Shown here: in pieces, positions 1 through 13,532 of the stretch
Layout: each line of letters begins with the position of its first letter
Numbering within the stretch: the first letter of the stretch is position 1
Source: Cruorifilaria tuberocauda
Taxonomy: Eukaryota > Nematoda > Chromadorea > Rhabditida > Onchocercidae
DNA length: 64,000 nt
NCBI GenBank assembly: GCA_013365365.1
Contig: JABVXU010000067.1
Coordinates: 124,001-188,000, forward strand
Reading direction: 5' to 3'
Notes under the pieces: generated by a model
Seen by the model: the letters and a program-made list of their open reading frames with translations, nothing else
The model's database searches: none
Told to the model about the DNA's origin: nothing
Position numbers and translations under genes: made by a program

Positions 1-1516
1 ATGAAATATATTTCTTACCATTAAGTTATTTTGCAATATTTTTTTATATAGCTAATTGCGTCCTTTGATTTGAAATCAGATCAAAAAGAAAGAAATTTCA
101 CTTCTGCTACGTAGTGAAAGAAGCGCAATAAACCATGTCATAATATATATATATATATATTGTTTTCTCACTTCCTTTAAGCATGTTAATCGGTGGGAGG
201 GATAAAAAGAATAAATTGTTAAACGATTAGCTTCGTGAGTTCTTATGGAAACAATAATGCTCCGTTTTATTCAAGTGCTATTGCTGCAGTAATAGAAACC
301 GTTATGCGCTGAATATCCTGAAAGTTTCGGATTAGCTTACTAATGCCTTGTTTTACTGATTTCAATTTCATTTCTTTCTGTTGCCATTTTCCTTTATTAG
401 ATCTATTGAATTTAAACCAAAAATATTGTGAGCATTTAGCCCTCAGTTATTAGAATTTAGGTTGATGTTGAAGATCTAATCACACTGATATCTGCCGTGT
501 GTTATTAAATTGGATTTTGTTGCACGACCTTTTTTATCTTCAAATTATCACAGTTTATGTTTAATGAGACTATAGGCTAATGTTAACTTGTTCGCATCGA
601 GAAATTTTTTGATAAAATATCACGAGTAGCGGTAAATATTGAGCTTAATTTTGTATAGAAGTGCAGTCGGATGCACAAATAAAAAAATGAGAAAGAAAAT
701 TTCAAATTTAAAAGAAATAATTAAAGTGCCATACAAAAATAATGCATAGTAAGTCAAGTAGATCGTCAATCGAATCTAAAAAAATTCTGTCAAGATAACT
801 AACTATTTGGAAATATAATTCTTCACGATGTACTTGGGACTTGATTTTTGAAAGAAAAATATATTTCGGAATATCGCAAAATTATGGGACTGAATTAGTA
901 TATGTTTTTGAATTCAAATTTATCATTGTTTTGGGTTTCTTTTGACATGTCAGGATTTTTCTTAAAAATTGCAATGATTAATTTACAAGTATTAGAATCA
1001 TGATTGTAAAAAGAACTTTTGAGGATAGTGACGGATAAATGGAATAAGCCAAGTTAAAAGACATTTCCTTAATACAGGGCTATATCTATAATTTGTTCAG
1101 AGAAATATATGGACCAGAAATTATTCTAAAAATTAGTAAGATTTATTAGACATATCGTAGCTTCAAAGTAGAAAAACACACAGGCAATTATGAATGACTA
1201 GCTGTTTGATATGACCCATTTGGGATTTTCTTTGGACAGAAATTACATATTTTTCTTATTCTTTGTCTTTCTGCTGCTTTCAATGCGATAATCATTGATG
1301 GAATTCGCCACTGTAAAAAAAGCTAGAGGTTTTTTACTTTATCTTCGCTATTATCCAAATCGTTTAATGCCTTTTCTCCCGATATTCAGACAATTTTTTT
1401 ACATTTTAGATTTTTGACGAATATTTCTATGAATGGAAAAATCAGCCGTTGCAAGTGGTACAGCCAATTGAAGATACTTAATGATTTAAAGAAGCAGTAA
1501 AAGAAGAGACGAAACG
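1..1516. other. 5' flank of the synapsin gene, no gene seen
   Basis: AT-rich sequence with stop codons in all frames and no recognisable exon. It presumably holds the promoter and 5' UTR of the synapsin gene that starts at 1517, but I see no element I can name. A short (TA)n run lies near 143-160. Confidence 0.5.
143..160. repeat. (TA)n microsatellite
   Basis: An uninterrupted TA dinucleotide run of about 18 bases, ordinary for AT-rich nematode intergenic DNA. Confidence 0.8.
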
Positions 1517-4500
1517 ATGGAAAGCATATCTAGTGGTGTCAACTTTCTCAGACGTCGATTTAGCTCTCAAGATATTGAGGAAGATGACAAATCGGTGTCC
1601 ACTTCACCTCTTGGTGGACGCGGTCCTCAAAAGCAGCAACAGCAACAAGTACAATATCAACAACATCCCTCCAATATTTCATCTCAGATCCAGAATAGAA
1701 CTTCTAATAGTTTCTCACTGGCTGGTCTCGCCAACAAGGTCTCTAGTGCTATTAGGTCAACTTTAAATTCTACTGTTAAAATTTGATAATAAAGAGAAAA
1801 TACATTGTAGCCAAAACTGATAGAAAATATTGTTGGTATGGATATATTTATTGATAATACATTAAAAATGGTCAGAAAGATGTGATAAATAAAGGAGAAA
1901 AGGATTCAAAATGAAAAGAAAAGCAATATCGTATTACAATTTTTGAACAATTGAAATATTACGGATAGGGCATGCAATGATATTAAGAGAGAGGAAAACA
2001 TCGGTGGCAGTTCATTTGAAATAAAATATTATAAAAATAAAATGAAGCAAATAAGTTTGCTTAATACTTAATAAGTTTAAGTTTTATTACAGCTGTTATC
2101 ATTGTTTTTATTGTTACTGTTGCCAACGATTCTGGTAATTAGAATAATTAATTTTTAATATGAAGAAGGGTAGAGAAGATTGATGATCCGTTCGTTGAAG
2201 ATAGAACTCTGAAATAACCATTCGAGGATCTTATTGAGAATATATTCTTGAAAAAGATTACCTCGTTAAAGATATAGAAATAAGTTCGATTTTGTGTGGA
2301 AAAAATAATGGGAAGTGGGTGAGGCCTTGTTTTTTGTTTTTTTATTTGGTAGCTGTTTCAAAAATCTCGTGGGTATTAGAATTAGGCTAAAAAAGACGAC
2401 TATGATTGCAATACTGGAAGAATCGAATTTTTTCTTCCAGTGCCCCAGCTTCACCATCAAGGCAATCGATGTCTATGTATTCACAAGTTCAAGGTATAAC
2501 CAGAAATCTGATGCAAGCAGCCACTAATGCCGCATCGTACATTCAGGGGCCACATAAGTGTATACTGATTATTGATGACCGAAATATCGACTGGTGAGTT
2601 ACTGTTTGCCTAATAATTGGAGTACTTCGCAATCGCTGTTAACCTTACCTTCGATTATTCACTGATCAGTTACTATTTGTTGCATTTGCCTGTTATTCAA
2701 CTACTTATTGGTCATCAAATCTCCAAGTACAAATGATTTGAGCAATGTTTCTGATAATCTTCAATTTATCAGATCCATATTTCCAGGAGTAAATATTTTC
2801 GCAACAATCGTACCGGTTGGCAACTGCGGATCGAACAGGTATTTCATTATATAATTATATAATAAAAAAGCCTGAATAATGATCAAAGGTTGATAGAACA
2901 TTAAAACTAGAGCAAGTGCCCAGTGTTACCTATTAAATGTAATTTTAGGTCTAACTAAGTTGATTTCGGTTACTCGAAAATCCATTTAAAACCCTGCAGA
3001 CGTTTTTCAAGAGTCGCTTCGTTTGGTAGCCAAACAGATAGTAAGCTTTGATGTGTTTGTTAGCTTCATTTACTTAATTTTTCATGAAAAATTAAGTTTT
3101 ATTTGTGGTGAAAATGAATCTCATTTTCAGGCTCCCTTCTCAGAAATACACGTTTGCTGTCATTTTAATCGCAAGTGTATAGTTGATATTTTGGAACCCG
3201 GAAAAGAAAACAGGTATTCTTCTTGAGAATTTAAAAACATTTTCTTTTCCTATCTATTTTAAATTGCTTATTTTTTCGGATTCTGCTGAGTAACTATTTA
3301 AATCATAAATATTTTTGCATCAGAACAAGCTTTAGAACTTCTTAACGGCCTCTTTCATTTATCCGTTGCATTTATCCTCTTGTCACTGTTAAATTGATAT
3401 GAAAAGCATCAACAGCTACTTGATGCAATAACTTAGGTTGAAGCTTAATCTTGTAGTAATTCCTTTTTTCTGAAATAGAAAATAAGATATTGAACAAAAA
3501 ATTATCAACATGAAAGTAAAAGGAATTTGAATCGAAGCAAGCATTATTAGAATATTTAGATATCAAATGATCTCAAATCATATGATATTTCAATTTCCAC
3601 CAACTTAATCATTCCAGAAGGATGCAGCCAGACTTCGTTTTGCTTCGGCAGAATGCAAACAGTGAGAAGGGTGATTTTACCAACATCGTTTTAGCATTAT
3701 TGAAAGGAGGCGTGCAAACTCTGAATAATCCAGAAAGCGTACGGATATTTTTAAACAAAAATTGGATGGTATAACTTTTATTATTCCTCCATACAAACAG
3801 TTTAAAATTTGGAAAATATTGACTGGTGCTAACTATCACGTTTAATGAGTGAATAATTTGTAAGATTGAGTATCGGCAAATATTTTCAATATTCATTTGT
3901 TGTGTCACTTTTCGGGAAAACAGTCCTTCAGAAGTGGAAGCAGTAAAAGAAATGAAGAATTTTAAAAATATCTCATAATTTTCAATAGTTTTTTTGGTTA
4001 TTAAAGTATTATTACGTTTTTACAGAAAGAGAGAAGTTGTATTCTAGTTCTAACATTTGATAAACGAAAATTTACCTGATATCAACCATTATATTTCAGT
4101 TTAATCGACTTCAATGGATTTGTGAAACTGCTGGACCGAATGTCATACCTCTGATCGAACAAACTTATTATCCATCATTTGATCACTTTGTAAGCTAAAT
4201 TTTTTATAAATTTATTTGTTTTCATTCAGTGATACAGTGAATTATTTCTTGTCAAAAAAATATTTGCAGAGTGTGCAACCACGGTTTCCGATTGTCATAC
4301 GTGTTGGGCATGGAAGTCACGGACTCGGAAAGGTAAACTTTTTCAATCTTTTTTTCTAGAGAATTTGAAATCTCAACAATAGATGGCAATTTATGCTATC
4401 TTTTTGTGAGAAAAATATTTGAAAAACTATTTACTTGTAGATAAAAATCGAAGACGAAAATCATATGCAAGAAGTGGAAAACATGCTTCGTGCAATTAAA

Positions 4501-5810
4501 CCTGTAGAGGTTTTTACTGAACCGTTCATCGAAACAAAATATGACATACATTTACAGGTAGGAAAGAAGCATCATCTGAGTATGGTGCATTATAAATATT
4601 TTTATTATTTTGGAAAAACGCAGATTTAATTTTTGACTGCATTATCCATAATGTTATTTGTAGTATATAATTTTTCCATATGTTTCGATTAATTTAATAA
4701 ATTAGACCTATCGAAGAAATAACGTTAATAAATATTTCATTTTTAGAAAATTGGCACAGAAACAAGAGCATATATTCGTAAGGGTATATCAAGTGAATGG
4801 AAGAGTAATGCTGGTTCAGCAATGTTGGAGAAAATTTCGCTTTCAAACAAGTATAAGCCTTTCCCAGAAGATTTCAAATTTAAACTTCTAACTATTTTTA
4901 TATTTTTCAATGGTGAATTTTCAGAAGTTGAATGATAGGATAAGTAGTTGATAAGCCTTGAAGATTCATATCAGTTGCCAAAATATTATACGAAATAAAT
5001 TGATTTATGCAATATGTAGATTTTTGGATGTTCAATAGTATCTTAAAATCAAGAAGCGAGAGAATAATTATTTGAGGCAGAAACAATGGATGACTATTAT
5101 ATCAGATGCGTTCGGTGGGCTGGAAATATTCGGGATCGATATTTTAGTAGCAAAAGACGGAAGGGAAATAGTTCATGATGTAAATGATGTAATAACTTTA
5201 CTTGGTGATACCCAAGAAGATGACCGAAGGGCCATTGCTGATCTCACTCAAGCACATATTATACAAGCGTTAGTATTCGTCTTCTATTTTCTGCTCATCA
5301 AAAGTCTACAAAGGTATTAAAAACAATTCGAGGAAAAGTTGTAGTAACATAAACTGGGGCATTTTGATATTCTAATGAAGTATTGATTCTCTGCACTTTG
5401 ATTCGCTTTTCGGAACTTAAAAATCTAAGCGAAATCTTTAAATTTGAATGTCACATACATGCTCATGCTATAGGACTGCATTGGTTTCAAAACGTAAAGG
5501 TCAAAATAATATTTAACCAAATAAATTTAAAAGAACTTTTTAAGCATTCAACGTGCTACGCAGCAAATAGTAGCTTCAACGCGTGTTGCTATGCCTCCAA
5601 CTTTGCCACCGCGTCCTCAATCAAAAAATGTTTCAAGATCCAATACCTTAGAAGCAAATATATCAAGTAATTTCTCCTTGATATTGGAAAACGTCCAGAC
5701 ATTTTTGATGGTCTACTCAAGTTTTTCAAAATTTTGAAGCAATAAAGAATTGGAAAATAAAAAACTTTCCATGTTGCTTTTAGTAATATTATAATTAATT
5801 AATTATTAAT

Positions 5811-5850
<40 letters not shown>

Positions 5851-6167
5851 GAAGAAGAAGAAGAATAATATAATAAATTTTAACTTAAATTTAATTTAAA
5901 ATTCATTTCAAAAATATATAGATCGAATTTCGTGTAGTAATGCTTAACACATATTTTGAAGGTGAAGCTGCAATGAATGGTGATGACAAGTTGGGTCGAA
6001 AAAGCTCTACTGGCCAGAAAGCAACACAAGCGCAACGACCAATAAGGCAGCCAAGTAAGCAAGAAAAAGAATCCCCAGGAAGCAGTTCACAGCAACCGCA
6101 ACACCAGGATGATACGATGGGTCAACTGAAACGTACATTTGCTGGTATTTTCGGTGAAGTTCAGTGA
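1517..6167 (+). CDS. snn-1: Synapsin
   Basis: Neuronal phosphoprotein that tethers synaptic vesicles and binds ATP through an ATP-grasp-like central domain. Thirteen exons chain in frame: 1517-1755, 2441-2593, 2787-2838, 3014-3040, 3131-3213, 3618-3768, 4100-4189, 4270-4332, 4441-4557, 4747-4850, 5077-5268, 5545-5666 and 5938-6167, giving about 540 residues. The N-terminus carries NFLRRRFSS near residue 9, matching the synapsin domain A motif with its RRxS kinase site. The C domain begins near residue 120 (CILIIDD, then SKYFRNNRTGW) and runs to about 424, including KIGTETRAYIRKGISSEWK and DAFGGLEIFGID. A proline and glutamine-rich linker follows. The last exon ends with LKRTFAGIFGEV, like the conserved domain E helix. 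The start is the ATG just before the domain A motif. The 27-base exon 3014-3040 is the least certain part. The symbol follows the C. elegans orthologue. Confidence 0.93.
5811..5865. repeat. (TAA)n followed by (GAA)n microsatellite in the last synapsin intron
   Basis: About 13 TAA units run from 5811 to about 5849 and pass directly into about five GAA units. The tract lies between the last two synapsin coding exons, some 80 bases upstream of the final acceptor, so length changes could affect that intron. Confidence 0.9.
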
Positions 6168-9100
6168 CATCTTGTCTATTTGCTTGTACGAATTTTACTC
6201 ATTTTTTAATGACATAGCAATCTTCTTTGGTATATTATCTCTTGATTTCTATTAATTATCGTTATCATTTCGCTATCAATAGTTGATTCATAATTTGAAG
6301 AAGGGTCATAATTTAAACTAATTAAATCAGGAAAATAGCGCTTAGTTAGGAGAATACTTGATATTACTGCTAATAGGTTAATTTAAAGCTAATCAACTTT
6401 TTTTCTTTATTATTAGAAAAAAATAATTCAGAATCGTAGGATGAAAAGTGAATTGGAAATTCTTCACCTCAATTCACTAGGCTGATGAAGATATTGGGAT
6501 GACTGACGATTTGAGTGGAGAGATAGGAAAATATGTTTTTGCTAAAAAACCAAATTGTTAAGTACAAAAATAAATCTCGTTGGGCGCAAATATTATAATA
6601 TATTTCATTTCCGACAAGTTTCATTTTCTTTCATCTTTTTTCTCTATGTTTTTTCATTAATGTTTAGGAAATAAAGTAAATAATTATCAGAGAAAAATGC
6701 ATCACAGTTCCACTATGAAAAAAGAAAAAAAGATGTCCCGCGGTAAGAAATAATCATAAAGGAATTTTAAATTGCATTTCAATTTTTACCGTTTTGCAAA
6801 ACCCGAACTGTTGAAAAATGCTCCTGTCGATTCTATACAACTGATAATCGTTTAAGTAACCTTTAAAATTATCGTACATAATTTAATTATAGACTTTTTA
6901 TGAAACTACGCTTTGATTTGGTACAAACAACTTTTCTGCACCATCAAAAGAAAAAAATCTCTTTGTTTAAGATTTGAAATAAAAAAGGAAAATAATCACA
7001 ATTATTCGAAGATTATATAGATATTATTTTTATTTTATGTGTTTTTATAATTGTTCAGATTAGATAATTCATAAATCTCCTAAATGATTGCTGATATCTT
7101 ACATATTCCGGTAAATAATATGTGTAGGCAGCTAAAACGAATGAAAATTTTATGAACTACATTTTTTCCTAAAAAATGAAGTGAATCTAATCTTCAGGAA
7201 GAACTTGACATAAGCATGAAATATATTATTCATTTCCTTTTAGAGATTCGAAATTACTTTGTACAAACTGAAATTTAAGCAAATTTTTGGAAATGGCGCT
7301 TAAAACTAAAATATACTTTATTTTAAGCATAAATTAATCTCTACTTTGCAGAGAAATTTCTAAAAATTTGATTAATTAATTATGAAGATTTAAATTTTAA
7401 AATTTCTAGAAATTATGATTGTTGTTACTGAGAAATCATGACGAAACACCTCGCAAACAATTTGTGAGATTTTTTTCGATGCCCAATGCAATATTCACAA
7501 AATTAGCTTAGTGTATGCATTGCTGTTCGTATAAATGTGAATTCAAGCTTTGCGAGGCTATAGCAGTTCTGCTTCTTCATATGCTTTAGATTTTCAATTA
7601 AATATGATTATAACTTTGAAACTATCGATTTTAATCTTTCATTGTAGAAAAGATTTAAAATGAAATTTCTTCACTTAGAAATTATTCCGAAAAATTGCTC
7701 TCGACAAGTGTTCTGAAACGTTGTTGCTTCACGCTAATTTCTCCATTGGCTCTCTATTTATAAATTAATCACTAATAATTTCTGAATTTATAACACTCCA
7801 TGGTTTTGTATGACCGCTTGCATAATTTCCATTAAGCTATTGAAGACACAATCAGTTGACTGTCAAAGTTGTTCTATGAAGTTCTTGCTAAAGTTACACA
7901 ATATGGAGGACGAACACCAGTTTTTACAATGCAATTTTACCATTCAAAATCAGAATATCAATATCAAGCATATCAAGTGATATCATAGTAATATATACAT
8001 CAATCATGCAAGTAATATCAAGTAATATCGATCAAAATGAAAAGCAAAAAATTCTGGCTTGGCAAAAATAGAAAATTATTCTTGCAACCTTTTAACTCTT
8101 TCAACCACAGTCCTGATTACTACCAATTCGCTCATGTTTTATTCCATGATTTGACATTTCCAGTTCCAAATGTACATTTTTATTTGTATCTGAAAACTTT
8201 TTCCATCTATAAGTTATAGCTTATTCATAACTGAAATAAGGTGTTCGAAATTGTTTTCAAAAACAATGTTTCGAATATGAAAAATTTCTCATTTCAAGCT
8301 CTTTATAAACTAAAAAATTATAATGACTCATCTCTAACATTAAGAGAGGAGAAAGGAAAATGAATTCTGATGAATTTTGAGATGATAGTCTTATCTTGTG
8401 GCTCGGTTTTTAATTAGATCTTAGACGGGATACAGTTTAGTTTGTTTGAAAAATTATTATATGTCAGATACATAACAAATTATGTATCGATTTTATTAAT
8501 CAGAAATTTCAGCTCAAAACACCTATATGATTTTTGATTCTACAACATTCTTGAAATGGACGATAAGCTCTTTTGATTTAAGAATCTGAAAAATTTCGAG
8601 GGAATATTGAAATCGTTGCGGATCACTGCGCATAATCAACCGATTGATCACAACATATGTGCAACAGCTGTTCTGCAAAAGAGTCGAGAGATGAGCAAGC
8701 ATCGAGCTGTTTTAATGGCCCTATCTCCCAATCTCATCGCCCATCGGCAACCGGAATGGATTTTTTGCTGTTCGCTTCGGCTGCTAAAAGCAAAGTTTTC
8801 ATTTCATTCATTCCTTCTTGGCTAATCATTACTGTGGAATTCGAATTTCAATTTACGATAATACTATTGAGAATAAATGATACGATGCAGCATTGCTCAT
8901 CTAATGATATTGTTATCAAATCCTGATGTAGATAAATCTTTTGTTGCGCTACTAGTCCAAGCGGGTAAGAATATGGCAGGAATTTTTGAAATTGTCTGAC
9001 ATTTTCTGCATTTCATCTCTATTTCATGTCATTTCTTCGATTTTTCAAAAATCAAAGAAGTGAAGCAAATGAATAAAAGTGTGACGATATGTTTATGGAA

Positions 9101-9678
9101 GAATTTATCTTGCTTCATTATTAGTTCAGCGGAAACTTGTAGTTCTTCAACTTCCCATCGAATCTTAGCAATAATAATTCTGTTTATGCATTAAATCAAA
9201 AAAAAAGAAAATTTCGGACAGTACGAGAAATAATTTTATTTACCAAAAAATATATTCCTCATTTACTGTTGCTGCTGTATAGCGACATTTGTTGTTATTT
9301 TCGTATTGAATCATTTGACCTCTGACCTCGTGCAATCAGTAGCAGTCACTAACTGATGACGCTATAGATTATACCCGCCAATTTTCTCCTTTTTAGTCTC
9401 ACCCAGATATCTATTTTCACTATTCGTACGTTTTAGACTGATGATAAACATGTTTGGGAATGTTTTTGGGAATGAAATTTCTAAAAAAGAAAAATAAACT
9501 TTTCCGGTCATACTCATCCCTTTCTTTTGATTCGCGATATATTTTTCTCTTTTGGATGTAGTAAATGTGAGTATAGCATTGTGCAATGTTGGTCAAGAAG
9601 TGCATGAACAGAAGTGGAAGAAGAGTGAAATTCATCCTTTGTTTCTCGAATGTTGAATATTCAGGTGTAGGCGTAAAA
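6168..9678. other. Intergenic region between synapsin and saposin-like genes
   Basis: The synapsin 3' UTR occupies the first part; an AATAAA lies near 6570 about 400 bases after the stop. The remainder is AT-rich with no exon I can tie to a protein family. A locally GC-richer patch at about 8610-8790 is open in two frames but has no recognised similarity. A cluster of short AGTAATATC-like repeats lies at about 7955-8030. Confidence 0.5.
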
Positions 9679-12600
9679 ATGATGGCTAAGGTTGTTGTTC
9701 TGTCCGCATTGATTGTGCTTACTGCTGCTTACAAGGAATTCATACTGAAGGAAAATAAAACACCGAAAGAAATTCGAATCTCACATACGAACCCATTTAA
9801 CGGCACGTGCAGTGAGTGTAAAATGGTTGGATTTTTGAAGTATTCAATGAATTTATTTCTTTTCTTTAATGATTCATTTTAGGATTTTTCACGTGAAATT
9901 TCAGCTTATCAGTCGCTTTGCGGAAGCAATCAAAAATCCAAAAAAAATGGCTGAACTGAAAGATTTATTGCGCATACTTTGCCATGAAACATCATATGAG
10001 GACGAATGTCGTCTAGTGGTTAATCAATTGGATCATTTTATCGAAAAGTTGGAGCCATATTTGGTTCATTTTTTAAATTAAAATTATTTTTTAAATGTGC
10101 TTTTTAAAAGGATTATAAGAGGGATCAACGCAACAAATCTTTCGATAATAGTGCTATGGACATGGTACTGAGATCTTCAATGAATCTTAAGTTAATCGTG
10201 AACCATTCAGATTAGCGAAAATTACTTTTTGCTTTACCAACTTGTCCTTATGAAATAAGATTGAAAAGATAAGCTTATTTTGAGAAAAATTTTAGAAAAC
10301 TTAAAGCTAAACTCGTTTTTCTGTTAACTGCTTTACAAGACAATTTTACATTTTATGCAGTTTGAGGCTGTATTTTAGAAAAATCCAGAAAAAATTTGCC
10401 AGCATTTCCGCCTTTGTTCAAATCGGAAAATTGAATATTTCCATCGAATAAATGTGATTTACGGAAGAAAAAATGCAGATGAAGACTCAGCGGTACTTTC
10501 TGTATTTCTTCACAGCAAAACTATTTGATATTAAAATTTCGACGTTTAACTACAGAGATAAGATTTTTGGTCGATGCAGAGTACAAATGTACTTTTAAAT
10601 TCCATTAAAGAGAAGGTTGTCTGTAAGATTAAATTAAGATGAGATGTCCATGTTGAAGTGATCTGTTAATTTGCATCACACTATTGTTGCAGAGTGATCT
10701 AATCTGCGAAGAGTGTCAGTTTGCGGCGCAGGAATTGAAGCGTGCAATAGAAGATGAAAAAACTCAACAACGATTAAAACGATTCATTTCTGAAGAGATT
10801 TGTAGCCAGTTGGGTAGTTTGCGAGGAAAGGTATGCATCAAAATCTCATTTATTTCGAAATACTTTGGAACATTGAATTATTCGAAATTCCTTTTTTTTG
10901 AAACTCAAATATTTTAAAAGTCAGACGCATTATGAAGTTTTATTCGAATAAACTTATAGTGCGATCTGTTGCTTGAAGAATTTATGCCGGAACTTATGGA
11001 AGAACTGGATAAGCTTTTACAAAATTCAAAAACAGTAAGTTGTTTGATATTCATATTGACACTCTGCGGCATGTGTTTCATATCTTTTGTTAATGTCTGC
11101 CTTATTAGCTATAGATTATTATTAGCTAATTTGATAGTAATGTCATAACGGAAACTTATGGGTACATTTGATACAAGCTTCATTATATTTATTAAATGTC
11201 GAAGTGTTAAGGAAAGAACGCTATTTAATCTGAAATGAGAGCAATATTCCTGTAATGATAAAAAATCCTTCTCTTTGAGGGTTGATGATTATTAGATTCT
11301 TTGTTTCATTGGAGAGAAATATGTTATATTAGAAACAACAGTAATTCTAGATGAAAATTGTAATTCTAAAAATTGAAATTCTGAAATATCTAACGAAGAT
11401 TTCGCGATAATTTTCAGTTCTGTGCTGATATTGGTCTTTGCAAACGTTTGCTTGAGCCATTAAGTACTCTTGAAGATTTCAGTTCTCAAAAGGTTAGTGT
11501 TTCTTGAATCAGCACTTTTTCCAATTTGAACTTTCAAGAATAAAATTTTTCATTAAAAAATATGAACATCTACTTATATATTGTAGCACATCTTATACTT
11601 CGTCATTTATATTTCATGTTCTAGTGCTTTCTATTAAACCATATATTTGAAATTCTGTTTCAAACATTGATGAAAGTAAATACACAGTTAAATTGCTACC
11701 CTCTTCCAACGTCTCCAATGTCTAATACCTAAAATTCATGGTATAGACTGGTAACTTGAAATCAAAATTTAAATTAGCTATACTTCACGCGTGCTTTGTC
11801 CTAAAATCTCTAGTTATATCCCAAATATTTTCACCTTTTGTAGAAGTTTATCATCAGCCTTTTCATGTCATACTTTTCGTATACTTCAATAGAAAATTAT
11901 GAAAACATTTTAAATGAAAATTTATATTTCAGGAAAATAACAATAACACATTACGAATGACGAATAGTTTTGCAAAACCTGTGAATGAATTCGCAATTGG
12001 AAGCATTTTGAAATGTTAGTTCCATTCTAGATTGGAATTTCTGACTTTATGATTAGTATGATGATATAAAGCTAAAGTTTTCTCCCATTTATTTACGGGA
12101 TTTCCTCGCAAATATTGTCTCTTCTTGTTAGGACTAAGATATCGGATGTAGATTTAGGCTAATTTAAACTTTTAACTTTTTAAACTTAGTTTTCAAAACT
12201 GAAGATTTTTCTATTGAAATTTTTAAATTTTTAGTTTTGAGTTGTTTTGTTCTTTGGTTTTTTTACTTTATTTTAGGTTTTTCTTTGTTTTTGTTTTTTT
12301 AGTTTTTTGATTGGGTTCCTTTAAAGAGTTGTGTTTTTATGTGTTCAGGTATTTTGTTTACGGTTTCTCATATCTCCTCGCCAGTTTACTGAATCCTGAG
12401 GTTTGAAGAATTCATTGACTATTTATACATTAACTATTAACTAGTACTTTTCCTTTTTTATAATGTAATCTAACATTGATATCAAATTGCAACTTTTAGC
12501 AGAAAATCTTCAAACGTGTGAAGCATGTCGGGACGCATTGAGCAAAATAAAAGCACGATTAGTTGATTCAGTTTTCCAAAAAGTTTTGGAAAATATTTTA

Positions 12601-13174
12601 TACCATAAATTTTGTCAAAAATTGCCTTATGAGAAAAGTCTTGTAAGTTTTTATATGAAAATTATATTGTTGGAACGTTTGTATTCATTAGTAACGAAAA
12701 ATGGACAATTAGGTATTATACTATATAAAATTGCTTTAATTGATGGTCCATCTTTACATTCAGTTTTCTTTTGTATTGGATTTGCCATACAAAACTAATT
12801 TTACTGTTTTCAGTGATAAATCACAAAAATGCGATGTGAATATTCTAAAAATAACAGTCTCTTAATCAAAACATTTCCTTCGAAAAATCTAAGTTTCTAC
12901 AAGGTCTTTCTATCCCTAGAGCGATTAAAATTTTTTATTTAGTGCGAAAATTTGACTATGACTTACATGCCGAAATTTCTGGCGTGGACAGTTGTCTATT
13001 TGAATCAGCATGATATTTGCAAGGTATTGTTTAAAACTTCTTCGATATAGGTTATTATTCTCTTTTTTAGTATCTCCGAAAAGTATAACTGAAGCATTAG
13101 TTATTCCTTACTATGATTACTTTTTACAAGCATTCGTTTTTCAGTTCCTGGGAGCCTGCAAACACAAAATATAA
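9679..13174 (+). CDS. Secreted protein with three saposin B-type domains
   Basis: Saposin-like proteins bind or perturb lipids; nematode members act in lysosomal or gut lipid handling and antimicrobial defence. Ten exons chain in frame: 9679-9825, 9905-10063, 10379-10492, 10693-10830, 10960-11034, 11418-11492, 11933-12014, 12500-12642, 12943-13023 and 13145-13174, giving about 347 residues. The start MMAKVVVLSALIVLTAAY is a signal peptide. Each domain shows the six-cysteine pattern: CSEC, ILC, DEC, ICQHFRLC for the first; ICEEC, EEIC, KCDLL, FCADIGLC for the second; TCEAC, KFC, CENL, ICKFLGAC for the third. Exon 10379-10492 supplies the last cysteine pair of domain 1 and is easy to miss. An Asn-rich linker precedes domain 3. 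The second of two adjacent ATGs could also be used. Closest guess is the spp family; the exact orthologue is not resolved. Confidence 0.87.
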
Positions 13175-13532
13175 CAGCAGTACTAAAGAAAAATACGTAT
13201 GAAAAATCAAAAGTTGTGATTCTTCCAGTAATTCTTATGAAATGATGCATAAATTAAGGCACATCTTGTACATTTTCCAGTGGAATATAGATATTTCTCA
13301 GTCCTTCTTCATGGCATCATTTGCTTTACTCTGATTTTTATATATCGAAATCAGTTTTGCTGACAACATTATCAAATTTTAACATAATGTTAGAATTCAA
13401 TGTTAATCGATTAAAATAAAAATCCTTTATTTTTAACAGGAACAAAACTGATAAAAATTATATACTATCAACAAGAGTAACACTAGTTTTTTAAAAAATT
13501 CCTTTCTTTCGCTGGGAGGCTTATTTCTTTCG
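13175..13532. other. Short gap between convergent genes
   Basis: About 360 bases separate the stop of the saposin-like gene from the stop of the minus-strand gene. It must contain both 3' UTRs and polyadenylation signals. No other feature is visible. Confidence 0.6.

Noticed and set aside
3609..3908. Open frame of 99 codons on the minus strand
   Set aside because: It is antisense to the synapsin exon 3618-3768 and has no independent support.
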